A DNA stretch of 64,000 bases from Bacteroidales bacterium (lineage in GTDB: Bacteria > Bacteroidota > Bacteroidia > Bacteroidales > F082). Each line of letters begins with the position of its first letter. The stretch's first letter is position 1. Positions 1 through 12,841 of the stretch are shown piece by piece. Position numbers and translations under genes: made by a program. The DNA lies in NCBI GenBank assembly GCA_017428285.1, contig JAFRRE010000178.1, forward strand, positions 18,396 through 82,395, given 5' to 3'. The notes under the pieces were generated by a model. That model saw only the letters and a list, made by a program, of their open reading frames with translations, had not been told where the DNA came from and ran no database searches.

Positions 1-159
1 CACGGCATTGATGAAATCTTCCTTCAGTTCGGCAAGGGTATTCCCTTCGTAAGTCACCAAGGTTTCCTTGTCCAAACCGAGCACTTTTCCATAGAGGGTA
101 TTGCTGTCAAGTTCGGCCTCTATGCTCCCGATGAATCCTTTGTATTTTAATGTATCCAT
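1..159 (-). CDS. hicB: HicB-like antitoxin, N-terminal part (cut by window edge)
   Basis: Fifty-three codons are visible from an ATG at 159 running off the left edge. The peptide starts MDTLKYKGFIGSIE and continues with an acidic, beta-rich stretch of the kind found at the N-terminus of the HicB fold (a partial RNase-H-like domain followed by a DNA-binding domain, which would lie outside the window). It begins one base after the stop of the upstream hicA gene, the usual toxin-first order of hicAB. HicB binds and neutralises HicA and represses the operon. The family call rests on this N-terminus and on the neighbour, so it is good but not certain. Confidence 0.75.
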   Translation of the reverse strand, partial: MDTLKYKGFIGSIEAELDSNTLYGKVLGLDKETLVTYEGNTLAELKEDFINAV

Positions 160-160
160 A

Positions 161-418
161 TTAAATGAGTTTGTTTTCTTTCAGATAATCCACTATGTCT
201 TTCAAAGCCTTTTCCTTAATGACATTCGAGGGATGAGGCTTATGTGCCAAATACTGCAATTGTTTGTCTTTGTTATAGAATCTCACTCTCGAACCAGATG
301 TCTTTCCTTTGTCATCTTTTTCAAAACCCAATTGAAGGAGGACTGTTTCCAATTCTGCAAAAGTGAAGTCCTTGGGCAAACGAGACATCTTCTCTATCAG
401 TTTTTCCTTTTTGGTCAT
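161..418 (-). CDS. hicA: HicA-like mRNA interferase toxin
   Basis: Eighty-five residues from the ATG at 418; an upstream in-frame TTG at 442 lies inside the promoter and is unlikely to be the start. The HicA signature is visible: a helix with LPKDFTFAELETVLLQLGF, then a basic strand SGSRVRFYN, and the catalytic histidine context YLAHKPHPSN, followed by a C-terminal helix. HicA toxins are small double-stranded-RNA-binding-fold ribonucleases that cut mRNA; the histidine in the HxPHP-like motif is the active-site residue in the family. It is first in a two-gene operon with hicB and has its own promoter and a palindrome just upstream. Confidence 0.85.
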   Translation of the reverse strand: MTKKEKLIEKMSRLPKDFTFAELETVLLQLGFEKDDKGKTSGSRVRFYNKDKQLQYLAHKPHPSNVIKEKALKDIVDYLKENKLI

Positions 419-419
419 T

Positions 420-442
420 TTGCAACTAAAATTCGGTTGCAA
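420..442. promoter_or_regulatory. Inverted repeat, probable HicB operator
   Basis: TTGCAAC (420-426) and GTTGCAA (436-442) form a perfect 7-bp inverted repeat with a 9-nt centre. It sits between the hicA -7 box and the hicA ATG, overlapping the last bases of the promoter. That is where a HicB repressor would bind for autoregulation. The repeat is seen directly; the binding role is inferred. Confidence 0.5.
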
Positions 443-447
443 AAATA
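440..447 (-). promoter_or_regulatory. Bacteroidota -7 box for hicAB
   Basis: On the minus strand this reads TATTTTTG, matching TAnnTTTG, about 22 bases upstream of the hicA ATG. TTG-containing sequence lies roughly 20 bases further upstream and could serve as the -33 element. Confidence 0.55.
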
Positions 448-479
448 ATACTTTTTCTAGAATTACAACAAAAAATGAC

Positions 480-487
480 TAATTTTG
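480..487 (+). promoter_or_regulatory. -7 box directly in front of the Big_5 lipoprotein gene
   Basis: TAATTTTG fits TAnnTTTG. It ends only four bases before the GTG start at 492, so transcripts would be leaderless or nearly so if both assignments are right. Confidence 0.4.
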
Positions 488-491
488 CCCC

Positions 492-2330
492 GTGATTCGG
501 AGACTGAAATATCTGTTTTTGAGCTTTGGCTTAGTTTTGACGGCCCTCATTGCCCAGCGTTGCGCCAATGCGGTGGCACCCACAGGTGGACCTAAAGACG
601 AGCGACCTCCCGTGGTGGTCGAAGCCGTGCCCGAAAACCATAGCGTCAGCTTTGTCGGGAAGAAAATTGAAATCACCTTCGATGAATACATCACCCTCGA
701 AAACGCCAACCAGAACGTGATGATTTCGCCACCGCTGAGCGAGAAACCCGACATCAAGCTGAAGAATAAGACCGTAGTCATTAAATTCAAGGAAGACTTG
801 GCTTCAAACACCACTTACACCATCAACTTCGGGGCAGCCATCAAGGACTTGCACGAGGGCAATCAGTTCAAGGATTATGTCTATAGTTTTTCGACGGGCG
901 ACCATATCGACACCCTCTGCATTGCAGGTAAAGTGCTGAACGCTGCCGATAAAAAACCAGTGGGAGATGTCTATGTTTCTCTCTATGCTGCTAACCAAGA
1001 AAACATTGATTCGCTGCCACTTACCACCACCCCAAACTACATCACCAAGACCGACAAGGAAGGCAACTTCCGTCTTACAGGTCTTGCCGATCAACAATAC
1101 CTCGTTTTCGCACTTAAGGATGCGAATTCCAACCTTTACTTTGACTTACCGAACGAAGAAGTGGCTTTCTTGGATACTTTGGTTCCCGCTTCCTATCAGC
1201 AAACGTCTAGACCGCAAGTTGCGGATACAACTGCGACGGACAGCACCTTATTGATTAATGATTCCATACCGATGGCATCTGCGGATTCTCTTATGGGAAT
1301 CCATTCAGATTCATCATTCATCATACCGAAAGACACCATTCCCCAAAGAGTTTTCGACCAAAAAGCACTGAACCTTACTCTCTATATGTTCACCGAAGAA
1401 GATTCCACACAGGTACTTTTGGAAAAGAAGCTCATTGAAGAAGGCCTATTGCGCTTTGTTTTCCGTTGTCCCGCCAAGGAAGCCGTGGTGATGACCCCTG
1501 AAATGCTGCCCGACACTTTCAATCTCGTATCCATACATTCCGCTGAATACGATACAGTTTGGTGGTATTTCACACCCAATGTAAAGGACAGCCTTTGGGT
1601 GCAAGTGAAATACGACACTGTCATCAACGACTCATCTCGCTACAGCCTGAAATTCAAGGAATCCGGCGGAAACAGAAGACGCAAACGTGAGGTGGAAAAA
1701 CTGAAGATCACCGACAATCTGCTCGGTCGTGGAGGACTAATTGCTGGCGAAGACCTCATCTTGAAGTTTTCAGAACCTATCATCGACTACCAAATGCGCG
1801 ACTCGGCTGTCTTCAAACGCGACACTACCAAATGTTACAACCAACTTGCCTTTGAGCCTATCGATGAAGATGGCCTGAAATATCGACTAACCACGCCTTT
1901 TGCCGCTGATTCAAGCTACAGCTTCGAGATTCCCGACTCTGTTTTTTGGGGCATCCGAGGCCGCACCAACGGCCCTATCAGGGTCGATTTCCACGTACTG
2001 AAAGATGATGAATATGGCAACATCTACATCACCGTGACACCACCAGAGGGCATGAAACAAGTTGTGGTGCAACTCACCAATGAGAACGGCAAAGTGCTGG
2101 AAGAGGATATCATCACGACCCGACAAGAGGTAATATTTGAGCACCTTATGCCTGCCAAATACAAGCTCCGCGCCATCCTCGATGCCGACGGCAACGGCAA
2201 ATGGAGCACTGGCAATTATCATCGTCACGCCCTCCCCGAGACCGTCATCGACTACAAAGACCCGCTTGAAATCAAGGCAGGATGGGATATTGATCTGGAA
2301 GAAGCTTGGGATCTGAATAAGAAACCTTAG
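492..2330 (+). CDS. Big_5 (Ig-like) domain outer lipoprotein
   Basis: A 612-residue lipoprotein. A basic N-terminus and a hydrophobic stretch lead to Cys24 (ALIAQRC), followed by the characteristic NAVAPTGGPKDERPP segment and an Ig-like Big_5 domain (about residues 35-130, ending in TYTINFGAAIKDLHEGN). A middle beta-rich, carboxypeptidase-regulatory-like segment (GKVLNAADKKPVGDVYVSLY, about residues 140-230) follows, and then a long tail. Proteins with this opening motif are widespread in Bacteroidota; their function is unknown and a structural or adhesive role at the outer membrane is plausible. The start is a GTG only a few bases after a -7 box; no better start with a signal peptide exists. 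It converges with the L,D-transpeptidase gene and overlaps it by four bases. Confidence 0.8.
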   Translation: MIRRLKYLFLSFGLVLTALIAQRCANAVAPTGGPKDERPPVVVEAVPENHSVSFVGKKIEITFDEYITLENANQNVMISPPLSEKPDIKLKNKTVVIKFKEDLASNTTYTINFGAAIKDLHEGNQFKDYVYSFSTGDHIDTLCIAGKVLNAADKKPVGDVYVSLYAANQENIDSLPLTTTPNYITKTDKEGNFRLTGLADQQYLVFALKDANSNLYFDLPNEEVAFLDTLVPASYQQTSRPQVADTTATDSTLLINDSIPMASADSLMGIHSDSSFIIPKDTIPQRVFDQKALNLTLYMFTEEDSTQVLLEKKLIEEGLLRFVFRCPAKEAVVMTPEMLPDTFNLVSIHSAEYDTVWWYFTPNVKDSLWVQVKYDTVINDSSRYSLKFKESGGNRRRKREVEKLKITDNLLGRGGLIAGEDLILKFSEPIIDYQMRDSAVFKRDTTKCYNQLAFEPIDEDGLKYRLTTPFAADSSYSFEIPDSVFWGIRGRTNGPIRVDFHVLKDDEYGNIYITVTPPEGMKQVVVQLTNENGKVLEEDIITTRQEVIFEHLMPAKYKLRAILDADGNGKWSTGNYHRHALPETVIDYKDPLEIKAGWDIDLEEAWDLNKKP

Positions 2331-2956
2331 TTCATCTTATCAGCAAGGATGACCACACGCATCCCAACGAAAGCATATTTAGCTTTCAATTCATCCAAAT
2401 CTTTGTTTCTCAACCTAATGCACCCTTCACTTCCACGACCTGGAACGGAGTTTTCATTATTGGTGCTGCCATGAATACCAATGCCTTTGAAACCTGGCGT
2501 ACTCAATCTCATGAACCAATTGCCGTAAGCAAGGATCTCACCACGGCCATCGCCAAAATCGTGGTACCATTTGGAAGCATCCTTGATTTCAGTAATAGTA
2601 AACGGTTGGTCGACAGTACATTCTGGTGTTTTCATGTCGCCTTTTTTCTGTTTCTGGCCTTTCTTCAAGCCGACACAAACAGGATAATGCACACGTTTGA
2701 TGGTATCGCCATTCACCACCTCGCACACATACAGCCGATACTCTGGCTTGGAAATGAGGATGAAACAGTTCTTTTTGTTCACCACCTCGGAATAAAAAGT
2801 GGCCGAGTCGGCGGGAACCACATTGATAGTATCCATTGGAACCGTTTCTACGATAGGCTCTTGTTTTTCGACTACCTTATCTGAAGGGGTTGTACCACAC
2901 GACGGCATAACAAACAAAGCCGCCAAAAGACTGAATATGAGGGTCATTTTTTTCAT
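2327..2956 (-). CDS. L,D-transpeptidase (YkuD) lipoprotein
   Basis: A 209-residue lipoprotein with signal sequence and lipobox ending at Cys20 (FVMPSC). The YkuD catalytic domain covers about residues 62-205. The active-site signature is complete: His162 in GIHGS, then GSEGCIRLRN with catalytic Cys179 and Arg181. The family forms 3-3 cross-links in peptidoglycan or attaches proteins to it, by acyl transfer through the cysteine; a few members are hydrolases. It stands alone, converging on the upstream lipoprotein gene and divergent from rlmN. Confidence 0.9.
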   Translation of the reverse strand: MKKMTLIFSLLAALFVMPSCGTTPSDKVVEKQEPIVETVPMDTINVVPADSATFYSEVVNKKNCFILISKPEYRLYVCEVVNGDTIKRVHYPVCVGLKKGQKQKKGDMKTPECTVDQPFTITEIKDASKWYHDFGDGRGEILAYGNWFMRLSTPGFKGIGIHGSTNNENSVPGRGSEGCIRLRNKDLDELKAKYAFVGMRVVILADKMN

Positions 2957-2976
2957 GATATTTCAAAACATGGGTG

Positions 2977-2984
2977 CAAAAGTA
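2977..2984 (-). promoter_or_regulatory. -7 box for the L,D-transpeptidase gene
   Basis: Minus strand TACTTTTG, 20 bases upstream of the ATG at 2956. Because this promoter occupies the region, the long upstream reading of rlmN (from 2993) is less likely to be real. Confidence 0.55.
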
Positions 2985-3037
2985 CACATTTTTTGATGTT
3001 TACGGCTTTGTCTAAACATGAACACGTCATTTTTCCT

Positions 3038-3045
3038 TATTTTTG
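3038..3045 (+). promoter_or_regulatory. -7 box for rlmN
   Basis: TATTTTTG ends four bases before the ATG at 3050, so the mRNA would start at or next to the start codon. Confidence 0.5.
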
Positions 3046-3049
3046 CGGC

Positions 3050-4066
3050 ATGGAAAAAATGATACTTTTAGGCAAGACCCCTGCCGAGATTCAGGAGGTT
3101 GTCGAGAAATTGGAACTGCCCAAATTCACGGGCAAGCAGATTGTGGACTGGATTTACCAGAAACGTTGTTCCTCCATCGAGGATATGACCAACCTCAGCA
3201 AAAGTGCAAGGGCTTTGTTGTCAGAGCAATACGAGACTGGACTGAATGCCCCCGTCAAGGAACAGGTGTCAACCGACGGCACGAAGAAATATCTCTTTTC
3301 TGCCGGTGAGCATTTCATCGAGGCGGCCTACATCCCCGACCGCGACCGCGCCACACTGTGTGTCTCCACGCAGGTTGGCTGTCAAATGGATTGTCTCTTT
3401 TGCGCCACAGGAAAACAGGGCTTCCAAAAGAACCTCTCCGTGGCCGAGATCATGAACCAAATCCTCAGCCTACCCGAGTTCGACACACTCACCAACATCG
3501 TATTCATGGGCATGGGCGAACCTTTGGCCAACTACGACAACCTGATGCGCTCACTCGACATTCTCACCCAAGACTGGGCCCTGGGCTGGAGCCCGACCCG
3601 CATCACCGTTTCGACCTGCGGCCTTATTCCCAATCTCAAGCGTTTCCTCGAAGAGTCGAAATGCAACCTCGCTATCTCGATGCACAGTCCCTTCCACGAT
3701 GAGCGCATCAAGCTGATGCCCGTCGAAAAGAGCTATCCCATCAAGGAGGTCATTCATGCTGTGAAACAGCACGACTGGCACGGCCAACGCCGCCTATCTT
3801 TCGAGTACATTATCTTCAAGGACTTGAACCACAGCAAGGATCACATCAAGGAGATTGCAAGGCTGCTCGGCAGCACACGGTGTCGTTTTAATTTAATAAG
3901 GTATCACGCCGTGCCCGGCATCCCGCTGAAGAGCCCCGATGCCGCCACGATGACCTGGTTCCGCGACACGCTGAACGAGAAAGGCATCATCGCCACCATC
4001 CGTGCTTCACGCGGACAAGACATTGACGCAGCTTGTGGACTGCTGTCGACAAAAAATCTGTTATAA
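3050..4066 (+). CDS. rlmN: Dual-specificity RNA methyltransferase RlmN
   Basis: A 338-residue radical-SAM enzyme that methylates C2 of A2503 in 23S rRNA and of A37 in some tRNAs. The radical-SAM cluster motif CxxxCxxC is at Cys111, Cys115 and Cys118 (GCQMDCLFC). MGMGEPL and the methyl-carrying C-terminal cysteine region (DIDAACGLL) are present. The N-terminal HhH-like region (residues 1-75) is typical. The frame stays open upstream to 2993, but the ATG at 3050 immediately follows a TATTTTTG box and begins the conserved protein, so it is taken as the start; an ATG at 3059 is also possible. A perfect palindrome follows the stop codon. Confidence 0.95.
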   Translation: MEKMILLGKTPAEIQEVVEKLELPKFTGKQIVDWIYQKRCSSIEDMTNLSKSARALLSEQYETGLNAPVKEQVSTDGTKKYLFSAGEHFIEAAYIPDRDRATLCVSTQVGCQMDCLFCATGKQGFQKNLSVAEIMNQILSLPEFDTLTNIVFMGMGEPLANYDNLMRSLDILTQDWALGWSPTRITVSTCGLIPNLKRFLEESKCNLAISMHSPFHDERIKLMPVEKSYPIKEVIHAVKQHDWHGQRRLSFEYIIFKDLNHSKDHIKEIARLLGSTRCRFNLIRYHAVPGIPLKSPDAATMTWFRDTLNEKGIIATIRASRGQDIDAACGLLSTKNLL

Positions 4067-4070
4067 AAAT

Positions 4071-4100
4071 TGTAGAGACGGTGTGCACACCGTCTCTACA
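4071..4100. repeat. Perfect 30-bp palindrome of the TGTAGAGACGG family, likely bidirectional terminator
   Basis: Arms TGTAGAGACGGTGTG and CACACCGTCTCTACA are exact reverse complements with no loop. It lies between the convergent rlmN and GH97 genes, four bases from each stop codon. The same family recurs at 18516-18544 and, degenerate and inside a gene, at 20376-20405. A terminator role is inferred from placement. Confidence 0.8.
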
Positions 4101-4104
4101 TGTT

Positions 4105-7960
<3,856 letters not shown>

Positions 7961-7964
<4 letters not shown>

Positions 7965-9004
7965 ATTCCTATGTTTTTGATTATTGCTTCACTGAATCTG
8001 GGTGGTATGGCTTCACCGATCATCTGGCGAATAAAATTATCAGAGCACCATTGAGGCAAATCCCAATCAGCAGGCAGTGAAGAAACTATAAACAATTCCC
8101 TTAGCGTCAGAACACGAGCATCACTATAGGTGCCATCTGGAAGCAATCTCCCGGGATGAACATTGTTATGCCCCCCCATGTTTCCACTTTGCATTGCCCG
8201 TGCCGGACAAGGTTCGTCCCATCGCATCCTGGCAAAGGTGTTGTGAAATCCTTTCATCCTATCACCATTCTCCTTCTTGGGATAATGCTCTGCATTTAGA
8301 AAGGCAGACTTGCCTTCCGGAGTATGGCGCATTGCGTCAATATCCCTTTCATTGTGAGGTTTTGCATAATGCCATTTTATGCCACTCTCTTCGCCTGCCT
8401 CCAATGATGGCAAATCACCAATGGCTGTTCTCAATGTGATTTCCGGTTGTGCAATGGGATTACCCCATGAAAGTCCCTTTTTCCATAGTTTTACGAACCC
8501 TCTCGGTCTGCTCTGGGGAACTCCATAGTCTTTCGCGTTCAAAACAAAAGATTCAATATTGTATTTTTCTCCGTATTTGTCCGCAACTATTTCAACCAGT
8601 TTACGCCCCTCTCCTTTATACGGGAAATATAGCTTCAAAAACTTTGGCACATTTTCAATCAATATATAGTCAAAGTCACATTTGTCAATTAAATCAAAAG
8701 CATAGAATATCAGATAATTCCTTTTGTCTTCCACATAGTCTTTTTTGCCAAGGCTACTCATCCCTTGGCAAGGTGGAGTCGCAAGTAAGAATTTGCAGTC
8801 ATTATCCTGGGTCTCCTTTAAGACTTGGTCAAATATATCCGGCTGTGTTATGTCTCCACATATTGTATGGCATTCCTTATACAGCCAACTATGAAGGTCG
8901 CATCTGTTTTTATGTAACTCATTTGCAACTACAATGTCGATGCCGTTTTCTTTAAAATAAGTCTCGGCGATTCCAGCACTACAAAACAAAGAAACACCCT
9001 TCAT
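7961..9004 (-). CDS. DNA (cytosine-5) methyltransferase, first of a pair
   Basis: A 347-residue m5C methyltransferase. Motif I is SLFCSAGIAE, motif IV TPPCQGMS with the catalytic Cys, motif VI IENVPKF, motif VIII QSRPR, and motif X GEAIPP. The target-recognition region lies about residues 190-290 and contains NNVHPGRLLPDG, which is shared with the adjacent methyltransferase. The chosen ATG at 9004 overlaps the preceding stop (TGATG); a GTG codon just upstream is the alternative. With its neighbour it probably protects the two strands of an asymmetric recognition site. Confidence 0.9.
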
Positions 9005-10098
9005 CACTCAATCTTTTTTATGTTTTTACAAATGCTCTCCATCAGCAAAGGTGGAACCGCTTCTCCCACAATATACCTTATTTGGCTATCGGAAGCAAAA
9101 CTTGGCAGATCTATATCCGGGTCAATCGAACTGAGAATGAACAACTCTCTTAATGTAAGGACTCTTGCGTCACTATACAGCCCGTTAGGTAAAAGTCTAC
9201 CAGGGTGCACAGTATGCGTTGAAGAAATTGTATCGCTTCTCATTGTAATCGTTGGCGCCGGGCGATCCCAGTCTATCCTTTTATAGGTGTAAGGATACCC
9301 TGTAATCCTGGTACCATCAGATTTACGGGGGAAAAACACTTCGTTTTGAAATGCTGATTTTCCCGTAGGGGTATGCTGCATATATTCAATATGTTCAGCA
9401 GTGTGTACTCTGGCGCTGTGATGTTTCAGTTTGCTGGTTTGACCGGATTCCAAAGAAGGCAATCCTCCGATGGCTTCTCTGACTGTAACCTGTTTGTCAA
9501 CCTTTTTTGGACGGGTAAACGAGAAGCCTTTCTTGCACAACACGGCAATCATCCTTCTCCGACTTTGCGGGACGCCATAGTCAGCCGCATTATAAATATC
9601 TATATCAATACTATAAACCCCTTTATATTTTTCATTCAGAATCTGTTCAAGGCTGTACATTCCATTGTCATACGGAAAGTACATCTTTACGAATCGGTCT
9701 ACATTTTCAATCACAACCACATCGGGATTGATCTCATCCACAATTTCCAATCCATGAAAAATCAGGAAGTTTCTAGGGTCTTTGATATACTGATCGTTTC
9801 TTTTGTTCTTCCCTATAAGAGACACGCCTTGGCATGGAGGTGTCGCCAACACAAAGTTTACCTTTTCTTTTTTTGCTTTCTCAATTATGGCTTGTTTGAT
9901 ACTGTTTTCCGTAATATCGCCTACTATCATTTCAGTATTTGGATGCCAAAACTCATGAACCTTACATCTAATAGGAATAAGTTCATTTGCCACTTTAAAA
10001 TCTATATAGGGTGCCAAATTCAACTCAGCAACGCCTGCACTTGAAAAGAGTGACAAACCGATGAACTTACTTGTGGTATTCTTACAATTCTTTGCCAT
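9004..10098 (-). CDS. DNA (cytosine-5) methyltransferase, second of the pair
   Basis: A 364-residue m5C methyltransferase with motif I SLFSSAGVAEL, motif IV TPPCQGVS, motif VI IENVDRF, motif VIII QSRRR and motif X GEAVPP. It is a clear paralogue of the downstream enzyme (shared TPxGKSAF, VHPGRLLP and SDARVLTLRELFI segments), yet the central recognition region differs. The frame is open upstream to 10152, but the first ATG that begins a methyltransferase N-terminus is at 10098, 34 bases after the acyl-CoA carboxylase stop. First gene of the restriction operon. No clear TAnnTTTG box was found in the short gap, so read-through from the carboxylase gene is possible. Confidence 0.9.
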   Translation of the reverse strand: MAKNCKNTTSKFIGLSLFSSAGVAELNLAPYIDFKVANELIPIRCKVHEFWHPNTEMIVGDITENSIKQAIIEKAKKEKVNFVLATPPCQGVSLIGKNKRNDQYIKDPRNFLIFHGLEIVDEINPDVVVIENVDRFVKMYFPYDNGMYSLEQILNEKYKGVYSIDIDIYNAADYGVPQSRRRMIAVLCKKGFSFTRPKKVDKQVTVREAIGGLPSLESGQTSKLKHHSARVHTAEHIEYMQHTPTGKSAFQNEVFFPRKSDGTRITGYPYTYKRIDWDRPAPTITMRSDTISSTHTVHPGRLLPNGLYSDARVLTLRELFILSSIDPDIDLPSFASDSQIRYIVGEAVPPLLMESICKNIKKIE

Positions 10099-10132
10099 AG
10101 AAAAACTACATGTTGCTATAATACGCTGTAGA

Positions 10133-11740
10133 TTACATCCTAAACACGCCAAACTGCTGCGGCGGGAAGGGTTGGTTCAACGAGGCAGCAATACCCAGTG
10201 CGAGAATCTTACGCGTATCGACAGGGTCGATGATGCCATCATCCCAAAGGCGAGCCGTACTATAGAAGGCAGAACCCTCGTAATCATATTTAGCCAAGAT
10301 GTCCTTCTTCAGTTGGGCGATTTCATCTGTCGGAACCTCCAATCCTTTGTATTTGTATTGATCTTCCTTCACCGTGGCAAGGACACTGGCTGCTTGCTCG
10401 CCGCCCATGACGGAGATTTTGGCGTTGGGCCACATAAAGAGCAATCTCGGGCTGTAGGCACGGCCCGCCATGCCATAGTTGCCTGCGCCAAACGAGCCAC
10501 CAAAGATGACCGTGAACTTGGGCACATTGGCGTTGGAGACCGCGTGCACCATCTTGGCACCGTCCTTGGCAATGCCACCTTGCTCGTACTGTTTACCTAC
10601 CATGAAGCCCGTGATGTTCTGCAAAAACACCAACGGGATGTTACGCTGGCAGCAAAGTTCGATGAAGTGCGTAGCTTTCAGTGCTGATTCTGAGAACAAT
10701 ACACCAAAGTTAGCGATAATGCCTACAGGAAAGCCCATCAAATGCGCGAAACCGCAAACGAGGGTGGTGGCATACCTTGACTTGAATTCCTGGAAACGGC
10801 TGCCATCCACAATGCGGGCGATGATTTCCCTTGGATCCACCAATTTGTGGAAATCGATGGGAGCGAGGCCGTAGAGGTCGTGCGGGTCATATAAAGGTGC
10901 CTCAACAGGCAGCATGTCCAGTTTCTGACGGTGCGACTTCTCCAAGGTCTTGAAAATGTTGCGGCAAATCTGCAAGGCGTGTTGGTCGTTTTCGGCCAAG
11001 TGGTCGGCCACGCCAGAAACAGAGGTGTGCATTTCGCCACCGCCCAACTCTTCCGCCGTGACCACCTCACCCGTGGCGGCCTTTACCAATGGCGGTCCAC
11101 CGAGGTAAATCGTGCCTTGATTGCGCACGATGATGGTCTCATCGCTCATGGCCGGAACATAAGCACCGCCTGCAGTACACATACCCATCACGATGGCGAT
11201 TTGGGGAATGCCCATGGCCGACATGCGAGCTTGGTTGTAGAAGAAACGCCCAAAATGGTCACGATCAGGGAAGACCGTGTCCTGCTCGGGCAGGAAGGCA
11301 CCGCCACTGTCGACCATATAGACACAAGGTAGGTGGTTCTCCATGGCAATCTCTTGTGCGCGAAGGTGTTTCTTCACCGTATACTGCATATAGGTGCCGC
11401 CTTTTACGGTGGCGTCGTTGGCAACGATGACGGCCTCTCTACCTTGAATCACACCGATACCCGTGATGATGCCCGCCGAAGGGAAGTCGTTGTTATAGGT
11501 GCCATAAGCCGCCATCGGCGACAACTCTAGAAACGGTGTGTTTGGGTCGATAAGCAGGTCGATGCGCTCTCGGGCGAGCAATTTGTTGCGTTTCTTGTGC
11601 TTGGCAACGGCACTCTCGCCACCACCTTGCATGGAGGCCGACATCGCCTCACGATATTGAGCCATCAGCGCAAGGAAGTTCTTCTCGTTCTGCTTGAACT
11701 CTTCGGAGTCGGTGCGTATGTTGGATTTCAGTACTTGCAT
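10133..11740 (-). CDS. Acyl-CoA carboxylase, carboxyltransferase (beta) subunit, methylcrotonyl-CoA type
   Basis: A 535-residue biotin-dependent carboxyltransferase with both crotonase-like halves. The acyl-CoA-binding [14 protein letters not shown] stretch ([14 protein letters not shown]) and the second-half [15 protein letters not shown] segment are present, and the C-terminus FGVFRM is typical of methylcrotonyl-CoA carboxylase beta chains. It would transfer CO2 from biotin to an acyl-CoA in leucine or related branched-chain catabolism; propionyl- or geranyl-CoA activity cannot be ruled out. The start is ATG 11740, which begins [10 protein letters not shown]; the frame continues upstream through the promoter only by chance. 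No biotin carboxylase or BCCP gene is adjacent in the window. Confidence 0.88.
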   Translation of the reverse strand: MQVLKSNIRTDSEEFKQNEKNFLALMAQYREAMSASMQGGGESAVAKHKKRNKLLARERIDLLIDPNTPFLELSPMAAYGTYNNDFPSAGIITGIGVIQGREAVIVANDATVKGGTYMQYTVKKHLRAQEIAMENHLPCVYMVDSGGAFLPEQDTVFPDRDHFGRFFYNQARMSAMGIPQIAIVMGMCTAGGAYVPAMSDETIIVRNQGTIYLGGPPLVKAATGEVVTAEELGGGEMHTSVSGVADHLAENDQHALQICRNIFKTLEKSHRQKLDMLPVEAPLYDPHDLYGLAPIDFHKLVDPREIIARIVDGSRFQEFKSRYATTLVCGFAHLMGFPVGIIANFGVLFSESALKATHFIELCCQRNIPLVFLQNITGFMVGKQYEQGGIAKDGAKMVHAVSNANVPKFTVIFGGSFGAGNYGMAGRAYSPRLLFMWPNAKISVMGGEQAASVLATVKEDQYKYKGLEVPTDEIAQLKKDILAKYDYEGSAFYSTARLWDDGIIDPVDTRKILALGIAASLNQPFPPQQFGVFRM

Positions 11741-11760
11741 AGTAGTAGAGATTGAAAGCA

Positions 11761-11768
11761 CAAAAATA
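11761..11768 (-). promoter_or_regulatory. -7 box for the acyl-CoA carboxylase gene
   Basis: Minus strand TATTTTTG, 20 bases upstream of the ATG at 11740, within a region divergent from ftsX. Confidence 0.55.
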
Positions 11769-11833
11769 GTGAAAAAACCGAAAGTGAAAAACAAAAACTT
11801 CATTCCGTGAAAACGGAATTGAAATATTTCCCC

Positions 11834-11841
11834 TATCTTTG
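11834..11841 (+). promoter_or_regulatory. -7 box for ftsX
   Basis: TATCTTTG, giving an expected leader of about 35-40 bases before the ATG at 11885. This is the promoter for the ftsX-DUF3098-uppP-truB run. Confidence 0.6.
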
Positions 11842-11884
11842 CCGTTTCATTCATAATGAGGCTACTGAGTTTATCGAAGTAAAG

Positions 11885-12763
11885 ATGTCCGAAAAGAGTT
11901 CAAGCAAAAGCCGTGTGGCAGGGTCCTATTTCATGTCGCTGATGAGTATTTCGTTAGTACTCTTCCTCTTAGGCGTGTTTGCCCTGCTTATGATGCATGC
12001 GCAGAAACTCTCCAACCATCTCAAGGAAAACATCGGCTTCGAGGTGGTGATGAACAGCAATGTGAAAGAAGCCAATATCCTCAAACTACAACAGGAACTC
12101 GACTCCATGCCCGCCGTGAAGTCGACGGAATACATCACCAAGGATGAGGCCATCCGCCGTTTGAGCGAAGACCTCGGCGAAGACTTCCTGCAATGGCTCG
12201 GCAACGAAGAAAACCCGCTCCTCCCCTCCATCGATGTGCGCTTCAATGCCGACTGGGCCAACAATGACAGCATTAACCTCATCCAAGCCCAACTGAAGAA
12301 AAACAAGGATGTCAAGGAAATCTACTACCAAAAATCCTTGGTCAACTTAATCAACCAGAATGTCAACCGCATCGGCCTCGCGCTGATGATTGCCAGCTTG
12401 GTACTACTCATCATCTCCATCACACTGATACGCAATACGATACGACTTAGCATATACTCAAAGCGCTTTCTCGTGCGCAGCATGCAACTTGTGGGGGCAA
12501 CACCCGCCTACATCCGTCGGCCTTTCATCAGGAGTGGCATCACCCAAGGCTTTTTCGGAGCTTTACTGGCCGATGCTTTCTTGGCACTGCTGCTGTACGG
12601 TCTCACCAAACGCTTACCGGAACTGACTTTTGTACAAGACTATAAAATCATCATTGGCATCTTTGTCGGTGTCCTCATTTTGGGCATCCTTCTCGGCGGT
12701 CTTTCCACGCGACTGGCCCTCCGGAAATACCTCCACGCCGACATCGACCAACTGTACGCTTAA
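11885..12763 (+). CDS. ftsX: Cell division protein FtsX
   Basis: A 292-residue inner-membrane protein. The first transmembrane helix (about residues 20-42, [20 protein letters not shown]) is followed by the periplasmic FtsX extracellular domain (about 45-160) and three more helices in the C-terminal permease half ([18 protein letters not shown]; the [14 protein letters not shown] cytoplasmic loop; [11 protein letters not shown]). With the ATPase FtsE it activates septal peptidoglycan hydrolysis. The ATG at 11885 follows a TATCTTTG promoter; the 26 codons upstream in frame are probably untranslated. First gene of a conserved Bacteroidota order ftsX-DUF3098-uppP-truB-queA. ftsE is not adjacent. 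Confidence 0.92.
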   Translation: MSEKSSSKSRVAGSYFMSLMSISLVLFLLGVFALLMMHAQKLSNHLKENIGFEVVMNSNVKEANILKLQQELDSMPAVKSTEYITKDEAIRRLSEDLGEDFLQWLGNEENPLLPSIDVRFNADWANNDSINLIQAQLKKNKDVKEIYYQKSLVNLINQNVNRIGLALMIASLVLLIISITLIRNTIRLSIYSKRFLVRSMQLVGATPAYIRRPFIRSGITQGFFGALLADAFLALLLYGLTKRLPELTFVQDYKIIIGIFVGVLILGILLGGLSTRLALRKYLHADIDQLYA

Positions 12764-12766
12764 GGG

Positions 12767-12836
12767 TCGTTGAGCCTGTCGAAACGCCCGAATAATCTTA
12801 AGTTTTAAATCTTAAATCTTGAATTTTAAATACTAC
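12767..12836. repeat. Intergenic repeats: CTGTCGAAG-type element and AATCTTRAATTTT repeats
   Basis: 12767-12788 carries a copy of the TTGAGCCTGTCGAAAC element seen elsewhere in the window (24149, 26448, 27436). From 12793 the sequence consists of near-repeats of AATCTTAAATCTTGAATTTT; a related block lies at 16128-16155 upstream of glyS. No gene is seen here. Confidence 0.6.
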
Positions 12837-12841
12837 TGAAT

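Noticed and set aside
2993..3049. Longer N-terminus for RlmN
   Set aside because: The extra codons lie over the L,D-transpeptidase promoter region and upstream of a TATTTTTG box; the conserved protein begins at the ATG at 3050.
10061..10687. Plus-strand open frames over the carboxylase and methyltransferase genes
   Set aside because: Shadows of strongly conserved minus-strand genes; no start context or known domain.
11807..11884. Extended FtsX start
   Set aside because: It contains the TATCTTTG promoter of ftsX itself and does not resemble FtsX N-termini.
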